64,000 bases of DNA from Flocculibacter collagenilyticus. Its GTDB lineage: Bacteria > Pseudomonadota > Gammaproteobacteria > Enterobacterales > Alteromonadaceae. This document shows, in pieces, positions 21,508 to 29,466 of the stretch (positions are counted from its first letter, which is position 1; every line of letters begins with the position of its first letter). The position numbers and the translations under genes were made by a program. The DNA lies in the NCBI RefSeq assembly GCF_016469335.1, contig NZ_CP059888.1, positions 2,852,001-2,916,000 of the forward strand. The letters are read 5' to 3'. Below the pieces are notes generated by a model, which had not been told where the DNA came from, ran no database searches, and saw only the letters and a list, made by a program, of their open reading frames with translations.

Positions 21508-21735
21508 ATGGATACATTTACGCACGATATTCCTCACTTATTTCAACAGTTAGGAATGGAGCACGATGCGGATTCGATCAAAGAATTTTGTAAAAACCAC
21601 CGCTTACCTAATGGGGTGGCCATTGAAGACGCCAGTTTTTGGAATCCATCTCAAGCTGCATTTTTGCGTGAAAGCAAACTGGAAGATGCAGACTGGGCTG
21701 AAAGTGTAGACACCCTAGACACCATGCTGCGTTAA
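21508..21735 (+). CDS. DUF2789 family protein
   Basis: 75-residue acidic protein that fits the DUF2789 family: HLFQQLGMEHD near the start, HRLPNGVAIEDASFW in the middle and QAAFLRESKLEDADWAE at the end. It is probably a small all-helical cytoplasmic protein. GAGGTG lies 9 bases before the ATG. It stands alone between a divergent acetyltransferase and a convergent DUF3192 lipoprotein gene. No known function. Confidence 0.82.
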   Translation: MDTFTHDIPHLFQQLGMEHDADSIKEFCKNHRLPNGVAIEDASFWNPSQAAFLRESKLEDADWAESVDTLDTMLR

Positions 21736-21769
21736 GCAATGGGTTTGTTTGTTGAAAAACTAATCCAAA

Positions 21770-21807
21770 GATAAAAAATACCCCATTTACTTTCGTAAAA
21801 TGGGGTA
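21770..21807 (-). terminator. intrinsic terminator for the DUF3192 lipoprotein gene
   Basis: TACCCCATTT (21779-21788) pairs with AAATGGGGTA (21798-21807). Read on the minus strand the stem is followed by TTTTTTATCTTT, a strong U tract. On the plus strand no T run follows, so it acts mainly on transcripts from the minus-strand gene at 21853-22218. Confidence 0.85.
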
Positions 21808-21852
21808 TGGTCCGGGATTGGGAGTTATAAATTAGAAATTGTCGCTAAATCA

Positions 21853-22218
21853 TTATAGGCGGCTGTACGCTTTCTCTCCCCAGCCTACTAAACGCCCTTC
21901 TTTAAATACTAATGGTGTACACTCTTCTTTAGTCGTTCTACCGTCTGATTTATGCTTGTGAGTACGGTAGAAAAGTACTTTTACTGTATTTCCTTGGTAT
22001 TCATGAAGCTCACTAAAGTCTGCAACACCTAATTTGTCTTGAATTTGTTCAACTGACTCATTGCCATTTAAACCTGCAATAACTTTACGATTAGATTCTT
22101 GAGTTTCCTCCCAAGAAGAATGATGATCGCCTCTAAAGTCATCATTAACCGCAACAACACAGCCTGAAAGTGAGAATACGAGTGGTAGTGAAAGCAATAG
22201 AGCGGGATACTTTTTCAT
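21853..22218 (-). CDS. DUF3192 family lipoprotein
   Basis: 121-residue envelope protein. The signal peptide MKKYPALLLSLPLVFSLSGC ends in lipobox LSGC (Cys20), so it is predicted to be lipidated. The mature domain is DUF3192: NRKVIAGLNGNESVEQIQDKLG, then VKVLFYRTHKHKSDGRTTKEE and CTPLVFKEGRLVGWGEKAY. The layout resembles the SmpA/BamE fold class (a helix pair then a small sheet), an inference only. A paralogue with a transmembrane anchor instead of a lipid lies at 39080-39460. Its own terminator follows. Confidence 0.85.
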   Translation of the reverse strand: MKKYPALLLSLPLVFSLSGCVVAVNDDFRGDHHSSWEETQESNRKVIAGLNGNESVEQIQDKLGVADFSELHEYQGNTVKVLFYRTHKHKSDGRTTKEECTPLVFKEGRLVGWGEKAYSRL

Positions 22219-22421
22219 TGTTATTCCTTATATTTATCTTACTTCTTATTTGAGTAATGCTAAGAGTTAAAGCAAAGTTAAGACCAATATTGAAATAATT
22301 GTAACCGACTGATTTAATTAAATAAAAATAAACATGCATTTTTTAATACTTATATTAATAAGCATTTTAAGCTAAAATTTAGTGTAAATGGCTACTTTAT
22401 TGTCTTAAGGTTCAATTTAAT

Positions 22422-22772
22422 ATGGCGAACATAGAACAACAAATTTTTGCAATTGCTAACCAATTAAAAGCGAAAGGAGTCGAACCCACTACGGCGCTAA
22501 TTAAAACACGCTTATCCAAACCTATGCCCTTACCCTTTATCATTCAAGTACTTAAAGCATGGAAAGCAACCCCACCAGAACAGTTACTCAATATGAAAGA
22601 CGATGTAATTGAAAGTAGTCAACAGAATGAAGAAAAGCCCACACCTGATAGCCAACAACTAGCTATTGAACTCGCACACACAAGAAAAACTGTTGTTGAA
22701 TTACAACAGCAAGTCAGCAGCCTCGAGGCTAAATTAGATCAAGTACTCATGTTATTGAAGGGCAAAAACTAA
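22422..22772 (+). CDS. coiled-coil protein with KfrA-like N-terminal region
   Basis: 116-residue protein. The N-terminal ~55 residues (IFAIANQLKAKGVEPTTALI, then RLSKPMPLPFIIQVLKAWK) resemble the helix-turn-helix-like KfrA N-terminal DNA-binding region. The C-terminal ~50 residues form a predicted coiled coil (ELAHTRKTVVELQQQVSSLE and following heptads). It ends 1 base before the next gene, indicating translational coupling. DNA binding is inferred from the resemblance only; the family is a conserved hypothetical in Alteromonadales and Vibrionales. Confidence 0.6.
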   Translation: MANIEQQIFAIANQLKAKGVEPTTALIKTRLSKPMPLPFIIQVLKAWKATPPEQLLNMKDDVIESSQQNEEKPTPDSQQLAIELAHTRKTVVELQQQVSSLEAKLDQVLMLLKGKN

Positions 22773-22773
22773 G

Positions 22774-23547
22774 ATGTATGTTGTAGAGCTAAATTTTGAG
22801 TGTTTTGAAGATACCACCATCAACGCGGTTGAGACGGCTATTCGTGCGTATTTTGATGCCTTACGTAATAATGGCCAGATTTTAGGACGTGAATTTAATA
22901 CCGCCATGCAAGAAGGTGTATTTGTAACGCGCGTAGTATGCCCAGAACAAGACTCGCTGCATGTTGATAATAATAGCGCCATCGTTAATCATACTATCAA
23001 TGGGTTAAATACTGCGGGAGTGCTTGCACCAAAAATTAAAGTGATTGGTGTGGAATTACAGTCTGATCATACCGATCCCTGTACGCCACCCGAGTTTATG
23101 ATTTTGTACACTACCTTTGTACATACCTGTTCGCCGCTTCGATGTGGTGAGCACTTTTCACCTGTGCCATTGTATCGTATTCCACCTATTGCTAACGGTG
23201 ATCATAAACGACTATTAAAATGGCAGGAAGACTGGGAAGCGTGCGACCAAATACAAATGAATGGCGCTAACAAAGTTGAGTTTGCCGCATTAAATGAACT
23301 TTCTAATTTAAATACAGATCTATTTCGTAAAGGACAAGATTTATGCAAGCGCATTAAATGCCTAACGGGGATCCCTGTTTATTACTATTTATATCGCGTT
23401 GGTGGTGAAAGCAAAGAGTCTGAACACCACCGTTTATGCCCTTCATGTAACAGCGAATGGAAATTACCTGAACCGCTGCATGGTATTTTCGATTTTAAAT
23501 GTGATAACTGTAAATTACTTTCTAATATCTCGTGGGATTTTCAGTAA
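22774..23547 (+). CDS. DUF2310 zinc-ribbon protein
   Basis: 257-residue protein with a C-terminal zinc ribbon: CPSC (about residues 223-226) and CDNC (about 245-248) supply four cysteines. The N-terminal domain starts MYVVELNFECFEDT and carries YTTFVHTCSPLRCGEHFSPVP split by conserved cysteines. This matches the DUF2310 family, described as zinc-ribbon and possibly nucleic-acid binding. It is coupled to the upstream coiled-coil gene (1-base gap). A partnership of a DNA-binding-like helper with a zinc-ribbon protein is plausible but unproven. Confidence 0.82.
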   Translation: MYVVELNFECFEDTTINAVETAIRAYFDALRNNGQILGREFNTAMQEGVFVTRVVCPEQDSLHVDNNSAIVNHTINGLNTAGVLAPKIKVIGVELQSDHTDPCTPPEFMILYTTFVHTCSPLRCGEHFSPVPLYRIPPIANGDHKRLLKWQEDWEACDQIQMNGANKVEFAALNELSNLNTDLFRKGQDLCKRIKCLTGIPVYYYLYRVGGESKESEHHRLCPSCNSEWKLPEPLHGIFDFKCDNCKLLSNISWDFQ

Positions 23548-23580
23548 CTGTAAATGTATTAAGACATTTTTCATAGGCTC

Positions 23581-23606
23581 AAGTGCATGGCTATTGCCAT
23601 GCACTT
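23581..23606. terminator. hairpin between convergent DUF2310 and phosphoesterase genes
   Basis: AAGTGCATGGC (23581-23591) and GCCATGCACTT (23596-23606) form a perfect 11-bp stem with a 4-base loop. It overlaps the last codons of the minus-strand phosphoesterase gene. T runs are weak on both sides, so efficiency is uncertain. Confidence 0.6.
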
Positions 23607-25003
23607 CTGTGTTTAAATGAAAAACTTTGTTCAAACTTAACCGAGCCATATTCACTGGCATCATCAGGTCGATGCGGCGTTGTAATATAGCTCACGCGCA
23701 TTTCGTTGGTTTGATTGTGCAGCACAATGTGTGCAAAGCCCCAAACAAAACTCTTAGACCAAATGAGTTCATATTCCGGATATTTCTTCTCTTGCTGTTC
23801 AGCAAATGGCGTATGCTTACCCCGCATTTTAGAAGCGGCACCACTGATGATCAGTGGTAAAGGTGGCCTATTACTTTTAAGTAGAGGCGCTTGATTATCT
23901 GTATGTACTTGAGAGCAATCATCCGTCAATAATTCTAAATCGTGCTCATGCCCCGCAATGTAAGCATCAGCATAATGACAAAGTGTCGGCATAAGTAGTT
24001 TGCGAAGCACATGCCCTTCAGCATATTTAGTCCCCCCGATAGACCACAAAATATGGTGGCCATAAACTATTTTCCACTTCGCCGTTGAGCTCGCTAACCC
24101 TTGTTTTAGCCACATTAGTTGCTTTTCATCTTCCCTACTCACGGGGGCTTCATGCAACTCAATATCCTCTAACTCAGCGGTGCCATTTTGTATAGCGACT
24201 GCTAACTCTCCCTCACTACCATCAGGATTTAGCGGTACTTCATAGTAGCGCTGTCCTGCTAACAGCATATTGGTGTCTAATACAAAAAACTCTACGCTAT
24301 TTTCAGCTTGCCCAATTGTGTAGCTGTAATAGCCTTGCTCACCAATTGTAAAGTTTGGCTGCTTGTTCATCCATTCTATTTGCTTAGCCACACCTTTACG
24401 TGAAGACTTCCAGTCGTGATTACCAAGGGCTGAATATACCACTAGCTCAGGCGCTTGCTCGAACAACGGTAATAAAGGCGATAAGATTAGATCGTTCATC
24501 CTTTTTTGATCATCTTTACCGTCATCAGCATCAGCACCATCTGGATAAATATTGTCACCTAACTGAATTGCAAAGTCGCATGGGTTGGACTTACACCATT
24601 GCGCCATGGCTTTACCAACAGGTATCGCCCCGCTTTTTTCAGTGGCAATGCCAGAGTCTTGATAAATATGAATAGGAGCATGATCAAATTCATCTTCAGG
24701 CCGGTGATCTTCAAGCCACTCTTGCAACTCACTTCTTAAGAATTGTTCCTTACTTTTAGGATTTTCAAGCACTTTTTTCTTTGGGTAATCAACACTATAA
24801 CCACCATCACCAAATGCTAGAAATGATATCGACTGCTCACTGTCAGGCATGGTTGTGGCATGTATAAGATGAGACTGCCCCTGAGGTAGAGATTGAAAGC
24901 TATTAGGTACTATGGATTGACTGCAACCCGCAATGAGCACCATGACACACGTTAATCCCGTCATTTTGAAACGACTACCGTTAAAACATTCTATTTTTTT
25001 CAT
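23591..25003 (-). CDS. calcineurin-like metallophosphoesterase lipoprotein
   Basis: Predicted secreted phosphohydrolase. A basic N-terminus is followed by a hydrophobic stretch ending in lipobox IAGC, so it is probably lipid-anchored. The metallophosphoesterase motifs appear in order: GDGG, LGDNIYPDG, GNHDW, YGHH and AGHEHDLELL, giving the full dimetal site of the purple-acid-phosphatase/calcineurin superfamily. I set the start at ATG 25003; an in-frame GTG lies 4 codons upstream. It begins 16 bases after the stop of the TonB-dependent receptor gene and is very likely co-expressed. A role in hydrolysing a phosphorylated nutrient that the receptor then imports is inferred. Confidence 0.88.
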   Translation of the reverse strand: MKKIECFNGSRFKMTGLTCVMVLIAGCSQSIVPNSFQSLPQGQSHLIHATTMPDSEQSISFLAFGDGGYSVDYPKKKVLENPKSKEQFLRSELQEWLEDHRPEDEFDHAPIHIYQDSGIATEKSGAIPVGKAMAQWCKSNPCDFAIQLGDNIYPDGADADDGKDDQKRMNDLILSPLLPLFEQAPELVVYSALGNHDWKSSRKGVAKQIEWMNKQPNFTIGEQGYYSYTIGQAENSVEFFVLDTNMLLAGQRYYEVPLNPDGSEGELAVAIQNGTAELEDIELHEAPVSREDEKQLMWLKQGLASSTAKWKIVYGHHILWSIGGTKYAEGHVLRKLLMPTLCHYADAYIAGHEHDLELLTDDCSQVHTDNQAPLLKSNRPPLPLIISGAASKMRGKHTPFAEQQEKKYPEYELIWSKSFVWGFAHIVLHNQTNEMRVSYITTPHRPDDASEYGSVKFEQSFSFKHRSAWQ

Positions 25004-25019
25004 TGCCAGTAACACTTAA

Positions 25020-27827
25020 TTATAATGAGTTAATCGAAAAGCCTAATTCAAAAGCGCGTCCATATTCTTCGTACTGATAACTGTACTGGCGCGCACCGTG
25101 AAACACGCGGTATGGTTCATTCGTTACGTTAACCGCATTAAAGTAGAGTTGAATGGTGTCAGAAAAATAGTACTTACTACTGAAATCTATTTGTGTGTGT
25201 GAATCTTCATACACCCCTGCATTATTATCTTCAAACATGAAGCTTTTACTTTTATACGTCGCACTTAGCCTCAAACTCACGGTATTATTTTCAAACCCTA
25301 ATAGCATATTAGCAACAGTATCAGACTGGTTGGGTAAGGTATCTTCAGCATCCACAAACGTGCCATTCAGTCCCAGCATTAATCCTGATTCAAATGTTTT
25401 ATGCCAAGCTAGCTCCACCCCCGTTAAACTGGTGTTTGCTCCATTAACAGGTTGAATCACTTCTTTAAAGCCAGACCATTGTCCATTATCTTGCACTTCT
25501 TTTTTGACAATGAAGTTATCAATATCTTTGTAAAAAATACCTGCTGAAATAACGCCTATGTGCTCAGGATAGTACTCAAGTGATAGGTCAATATTATTCG
25601 ACTCATACGCTGCTAATTGAGGATTTCCAACTTCCGCTTTGCGCTCTGTTTCAACAATTCCCTCCTCACTGGTTACTTCCGTTTCTATTAACTGTGAAGC
25701 AGCTGAATCAGAAAAGCTTGGTCGCGCTAGGGTTTCGGTATAAGCAAAGCGTGCTAGTAAACTATCTGAAAAGTCATACTTAATATTTAAACTAGGTAAA
25801 ATGTGATGATATTCTTGCTTAACAACCCATTGGTTGATATTCACACTTTGAGCATCGTTTACATCATCAACTAATAGCTCGACTTGATTGCCATTGGTTT
25901 CAAACTCTGTATCTTCAAACCTTACGCCTGCCACAAAGTGCCAACGATTAATGTCAGCCGAAAGCATGCCATACAGCGCGAAAATATGCTCATTACTGTC
26001 GTATGATGCGCCTGCACTTTCAATGCTGGATTCTTGCACATTAATGTCAAACATGGCGCTATTATTATTGATATATTGACGTATTAATTCACGCGATAGA
26101 CCTGGGCCAAAATCACCTAAATTATATTCTTGATTAGCGGTACCAAATGCAGAAGCAAGTACATCACTGTCATTCAGATCAAAGCTGCCATCAAATACCG
26201 TCAAACTTGCATTATTGAATTTCTCACGGTGGCGATACTTTGCACCAGCTTTCCACTGCATGTTGTAATTTTGCCAAATAAACTCTTTCGTGAGATCAAA
26301 ACGAATACTCGCCTCTTCATCTTCGGTTAAATTATCTTCCTGAGTAATTTCGTCTAGCTTAAACTGTTGAAGTGAATGGGCATCATTCGACTGGACTAGT
26401 AAGGGGTAGGTACGAGTATTTTGATAACCCACATGTAAATTTTTTCCTCTAAAGCTTGCATCAATACGGTTTGGCTCACTTTCACTCGCTTTAGAGTACC
26501 CTACACTGTACTCCATCAAATAGTCATCTATTTGGTGTTCCGCCCCTGCGACTATTGAAACAATTTTCTGTACTTCATAGCGGTCTTTCGTATCACGATC
26601 CATCTCCGCATTTACAAAGCTAGCGTTATTAATGCTTAACGAGCTGCTATCAATCGCCCCTTTATCAAATTTATACTCATTTCTTAATCGGTATTCATCA
26701 TCAGAAAATTCGCTATATAGCGTTCGTAAGTAAAATTTATCATCGAATGATGGGCGCAAGTCAAAATTTAAGGCAAAGCCTAAACGCTCACGTTCAATGT
26801 TATAAATGCGCTGTTCAACCTCTACTGCGCCAAATACTTCAACATCTTGCCCTGTAATGCTGTCTTCAAATTGATAATGAGACCAGCCACCATCCGTTTC
26901 TGTATTGTGTGAACCAAACTTGCGGTTGAACCATGAAAGTGCGGTTGCTACGCCTAGTTCAACGCCATTATTTAATTCATATATATCGCTGTAGCCTGCT
27001 GACAATTTAGGGCTAGACTCGTCAAACAACACATTATGAGAAACTTGCGAGGTAAAGCTATAACTTTGTGCTTGTCGGTCAAACGCGCTAAGGCTTTTCA
27101 CTTCAATAGAACCGCCCACCGCACTCGCATCCATATCGGGTGTTACCGTTTTGCTCACTTCCAAACTGCTGATTAACTCACTCGGCAATACATCCATTGC
27201 AACACTTCTTACACCTGCCTCTGGCGAGGGAACATTTAAGCCGTTAATCGTTACATTATTTAAATTTGGATCAATACCACGAATACCTACAAATCGCCCT
27301 TCGCCTTGGTCACGTTGAATAAATAACCCGGGCAAGCGTTGCAATGCTTCAGCGGCATTTTGATCAGGCAATTGGCCAATCGCATCACTGCTGACCACAG
27401 AAAGTTGATTTAATGCGTTTTTCTGACGGCTAAATGCTCCCGCCTGACCGCCTCGCTGGCCATAAACCACAAGATTTTCAATATCTGATTGAGTACTAGC
27501 GATTACGTAATTTTTAATCGCTGGCTTTTCGTTGGTTACTGTAATTTGCTTAGTTGTTGCAGGCACGCCAACATAGTGAATAATCACGGTGTAATCACCT
27601 GCTGGTAAATTATCAAAGCGAAACGAACCATCTCGCTCAGTCACAGCTGAGCGCTTTAGTTCAACAATTTCAACTTTTGCCCCTTCAAAATACACTCTCT
27701 GGCTTGAATCAGTAATACGCCCTGAAAACACATTATTATCATCACTTGCCAAACTAGGTATTGAACTCATTAATGCCACACTACAAGCAACAGCAAGTAA
27801 GCTAGGACGTAAATTACATTGAATCAT
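25020..27827 (-). CDS. TonB-dependent outer-membrane receptor with N-terminal carboxypeptidase-like domain
   Basis: 935-residue active-transport receptor. A signal peptide ends near SLAS (about residue 28). A carboxypeptidase-regulatory-like beta-sandwich follows (about residues 32-110, SGRITDSSQRVYFEGAKVEI and then DGSFRFDNLPAGDYTV). The plug domain has LNQLSVVSSDAIGQLPDQNA and GRFVGIRGIDPNLNNVTING, and the rest is a 22-strand-type barrel ending near RAFELGFSI. The layout is typical of the long TonB receptors of Alteromonadales that import oligomers or organic phosphates. The substrate is not readable from sequence; the downstream phosphoesterase suggests a phosphorylated compound. Confidence 0.92.
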   Translation of the reverse strand: MIQCNLRPSLLAVACSVALMSSIPSLASDDNNVFSGRITDSSQRVYFEGAKVEIVELKRSAVTERDGSFRFDNLPAGDYTVIIHYVGVPATTKQITVTNEKPAIKNYVIASTQSDIENLVVYGQRGGQAGAFSRQKNALNQLSVVSSDAIGQLPDQNAAEALQRLPGLFIQRDQGEGRFVGIRGIDPNLNNVTINGLNVPSPEAGVRSVAMDVLPSELISSLEVSKTVTPDMDASAVGGSIEVKSLSAFDRQAQSYSFTSQVSHNVLFDESSPKLSAGYSDIYELNNGVELGVATALSWFNRKFGSHNTETDGGWSHYQFEDSITGQDVEVFGAVEVEQRIYNIERERLGFALNFDLRPSFDDKFYLRTLYSEFSDDEYRLRNEYKFDKGAIDSSSLSINNASFVNAEMDRDTKDRYEVQKIVSIVAGAEHQIDDYLMEYSVGYSKASESEPNRIDASFRGKNLHVGYQNTRTYPLLVQSNDAHSLQQFKLDEITQEDNLTEDEEASIRFDLTKEFIWQNYNMQWKAGAKYRHREKFNNASLTVFDGSFDLNDSDVLASAFGTANQEYNLGDFGPGLSRELIRQYINNNSAMFDINVQESSIESAGASYDSNEHIFALYGMLSADINRWHFVAGVRFEDTEFETNGNQVELLVDDVNDAQSVNINQWVVKQEYHHILPSLNIKYDFSDSLLARFAYTETLARPSFSDSAASQLIETEVTSEEGIVETERKAEVGNPQLAAYESNNIDLSLEYYPEHIGVISAGIFYKDIDNFIVKKEVQDNGQWSGFKEVIQPVNGANTSLTGVELAWHKTFESGLMLGLNGTFVDAEDTLPNQSDTVANMLLGFENNTVSLRLSATYKSKSFMFEDNNAGVYEDSHTQIDFSSKYYFSDTIQLYFNAVNVTNEPYRVFHGARQYSYQYEEYGRAFELGFSINSL

Positions 27828-28239
27828 AAGTGCTCTCGATATTATTTGCGGTTTATTGTGTTACTGATCGAACAGCCATAACGACCTCAGATAATCAGTA
27901 TTTTTAATGCCGGGAGAAGGTAGCGGATGAATGTGACAAAAGTATGCTTTATTTTTTACTAAAAGGTGACAGTTACTATTAACTCTCACTTTTAATTATT
28001 CCCTAATACCAACCACATCCAAATAAGACGATGGATTGCTATAACTTGGTGCGCAGCTGCACCAAAGTAGCACTCATTTTATCTTTTGTTTACTCATTTA
28101 AAGGCGTGCGGTTATAAAAATCAGTGAGTTAGAAAATGGCATTTAATTTGCTTTTCTATCATTGAGTGTTTAATGGATCCAAAGATCCTAAACACGGTAA
28201 AGCAGTAATAATAACAACCCTTTGTTTAGAGGAATTGTC
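27828..28239. other. 412-base intergenic region upstream of the receptor gene
   Basis: No convincing gene. It holds the presumed receptor promoter with the two PhoB-like half-sites and a hairpin, TTGGTGC (28046-28052) with GCACCAA (28059-28065), loop GCAGCT. The hairpin has no T tract on either side and its role is unknown. Confidence 0.55.
27933..27972 (-). promoter_or_regulatory. possible PhoB-like half-sites upstream of the receptor gene
   Basis: On the minus strand, CTGTCAC (27972-27966) and TTGTCAC (27939-27933) resemble Pho-box half-sites (consensus CTGTCAT). They are 33 bases apart, three 11-base repeats, but neither has a good adjacent second half. The phosphoesterase in the same operon makes phosphate control plausible. 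This is a weak, inferred site. Confidence 0.25.
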
Positions 28240-28347
28240 ATGTTACATATTGATGAGCTATTTAAAAACCTGTGTAACGAATGTTACTCCATTCTTCACA
28301 TCGGCATAAGTCAGTGGGATGTAGATGATGAAAATTTCAAGCCTTAA
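28240..28347 (+). CDS. possible 35-residue small protein
   Basis: A short open frame, MLHIDELFKNLCNECY at its start and ending DDENFKP, preceded by a strong Shine-Dalgarno GAGGAAT about 6 bases before the ATG. The two cysteines are spaced CxxC-like (C12, C15). No family is recognised. The good ribosome site in a gene-poor stretch is the only support; it could be the leader of a decayed gene. Confidence 0.3.
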   Translation: MLHIDELFKNLCNECYSILHIGISQWDVDDENFKP

Positions 28348-28351
28348 ATTA

Positions 28352-28466
28352 TTCAGCATGTACGCCATGCACTCAGCCATTAATGGTTGCGACTCGCGAA
28401 GGCTGGGTTTCGCTATAAAAGCAAAACGACTGCAAGTGATTGCCAAGCATCCACGACGATGATACT
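28352..28466. repeat. candidate dispersed intergenic repeat
   Basis: About 115 bases of higher GC than their AT-rich surroundings, with short overlapping open frames on both strands (plus strand 28328-28462, 44 residues). It contains CAGCC (28374-28378 region) and GGCTG about 25 bases later that can pair, and CGAA/TTCG flanking the second. Such compact, both-strand-open segments between genes often prove to be REP-like elements in this order. I could not test for other copies, and none is obvious elsewhere in this window. Confidence 0.3.
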
Positions 28467-28483
28467 TGCCAAAATCGATTAAC

Positions 28484-28527
28484 TTTATTTGAAATAAATA
28501 ATAACCCTTCGCAAGCAGCGGAGGGTT
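28484..28527 (-). terminator. terminator-like hairpin after the hypothetical gene at 28533
   Basis: AACCCTTCGC (28503-28512) pairs with GCGGAGGGTT (28518-28527) with one mismatch around a 5-base loop. Minus-strand tail ATTATTTATTTC is T-rich but broken. It lies 5 bases beyond the stop of the minus-strand gene, consistent with its terminator. Confidence 0.6.
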
Positions 28528-28532
28528 TATGC

Positions 28533-28811
28533 TTATAAGAATGATCTAATGTATTTAAGACTTTCTTCAAGGTAAATCAGCCTGACACCAGTTATCATTT
28601 GAAGTTCAGCAGCCATGCCTGAAGACCCTTTAACTTTTGCTGCACTGCGATAATCTGGTAACAAAGATTCGAGTTCAGATACTAGCTCACTAATACTATA
28701 TTCTGCTAGTAAAGCGTCTAGTCCACTAATTATTTCTGAGGGCATACCGTGATACCCCCAAACTCTAACTACCAGTAACTTATCAATTTTTTTCCTTATA
28801 GCGTTGTTCAC
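28533..28811 (-). CDS. hypothetical protein, 92 residues
   Basis: Not a family I recognise. The product begins MNNAIRKKIDKLLVVRVWGY and is mostly helical by composition, with ISELVSELESLLPDYRSAA in the middle and VRLIYLEESLKYIRSF at the end. It has no signal peptide, membrane helix or catalytic motif. The start is GTG with TTGGAG 5-6 bases upstream. It lies 32 bases downstream of syd on the same strand and could be co-transcribed, and a terminator follows. The good ribosome site and terminator support a real gene. Confidence 0.65.
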   Translation of the reverse strand: MNNAIRKKIDKLLVVRVWGYHGMPSEIISGLDALLAEYSISELVSELESLLPDYRSAAKVKGSSGMAAELQMITGVRLIYLEESLKYIRSFL

Positions 28812-28843
28812 AAGTACTCCAATTACTCTATAATTACTCGAAC

Positions 28844-29389
28844 TTACAATACGGGCTCTAAGTCATCAATAAACTCTGCCAAAGAGCTTGCCACGGTTTG
28901 ATGTGGCTCTTTCCCAACATATTCCAGCACTACCGCGCCAGTTTCATTATCAACACTTAAAATTAAGTCGTCTTCATCGGTTAAGCCAATAAATACGGTA
29001 AGTGACTGCTTTAGTTTATCTTTCATCATTAAATGGCCGATAACATTTTGCTGCAAACGCTCAACGTCTTTATCGCTCCACACACCTAGTAAATTCATTT
29101 CACCGCGTTCATGTTTTGCATTCACGTTATCAGCGTAAAAACTACCGTAAAAGTCTTTTATATCCTGATGAAGAGTAAACCCAAGCGCCGATTCGATGTT
29201 TGAAAAATCATTAGCACTTGTTTGTTCCACGGGTTTCCATTGGATAAGATTCACTTTTTCCGTCCCCGCTATCTCGCAGGGTGACGGCCAGTCTTTATCT
29301 TGTTGCACTTGCTGCCAATGACCAATTTCTTTTTTGCACATTTGTTCGTATCGGTTATAAAAGTCGGTAAGCGCCTTTTTTACTGTCAT
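28844..29389 (-). CDS. syd: SecY-interacting protein Syd
   Basis: Cytoplasmic-face peripheral membrane protein that binds SecY and is proposed to disassemble faulty translocons. The 181 residues align with E. coli Syd throughout: WPSPCEIAGTEKVNLIQW, LGFTLHQDIKDFYGSFYAD, LNLLGVWSD-like NLLGVWSDKDVERLQQNVIGHLM, and a C-terminal LAEFIDDLEPVL. Divergently placed from queF, the same neighbour pair seen in E. coli. The ATG at 29389 has GAGAATG upstream. Confidence 0.94.
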   Translation of the reverse strand: MTVKKALTDFYNRYEQMCKKEIGHWQQVQQDKDWPSPCEIAGTEKVNLIQWKPVEQTSANDFSNIESALGFTLHQDIKDFYGSFYADNVNAKHERGEMNLLGVWSDKDVERLQQNVIGHLMMKDKLKQSLTVFIGLTDEDDLILSVDNETGAVVLEYVGKEPHQTVASSLAEFIDDLEPVL

Positions 29390-29466
29390 CTTTACATTCT
29401 CTATTATTTTTACGCTACAATGTTGCGCATATTAAACCTTATTAAACTTAGGTTACAGCACAAGTT

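Noticed and set aside
24400-24675. 91-codon plus-strand frame inside the phosphoesterase gene
   Set aside because: Antisense shadow of a gene with a complete set of metallophosphoesterase motifs.
28373-28570. 65-codon minus-strand frame over the possible repeat
   Set aside because: Crosses the terminator-like hairpin and the end of the 28533 gene, with no ribosome site; better explained by the non-coding element.
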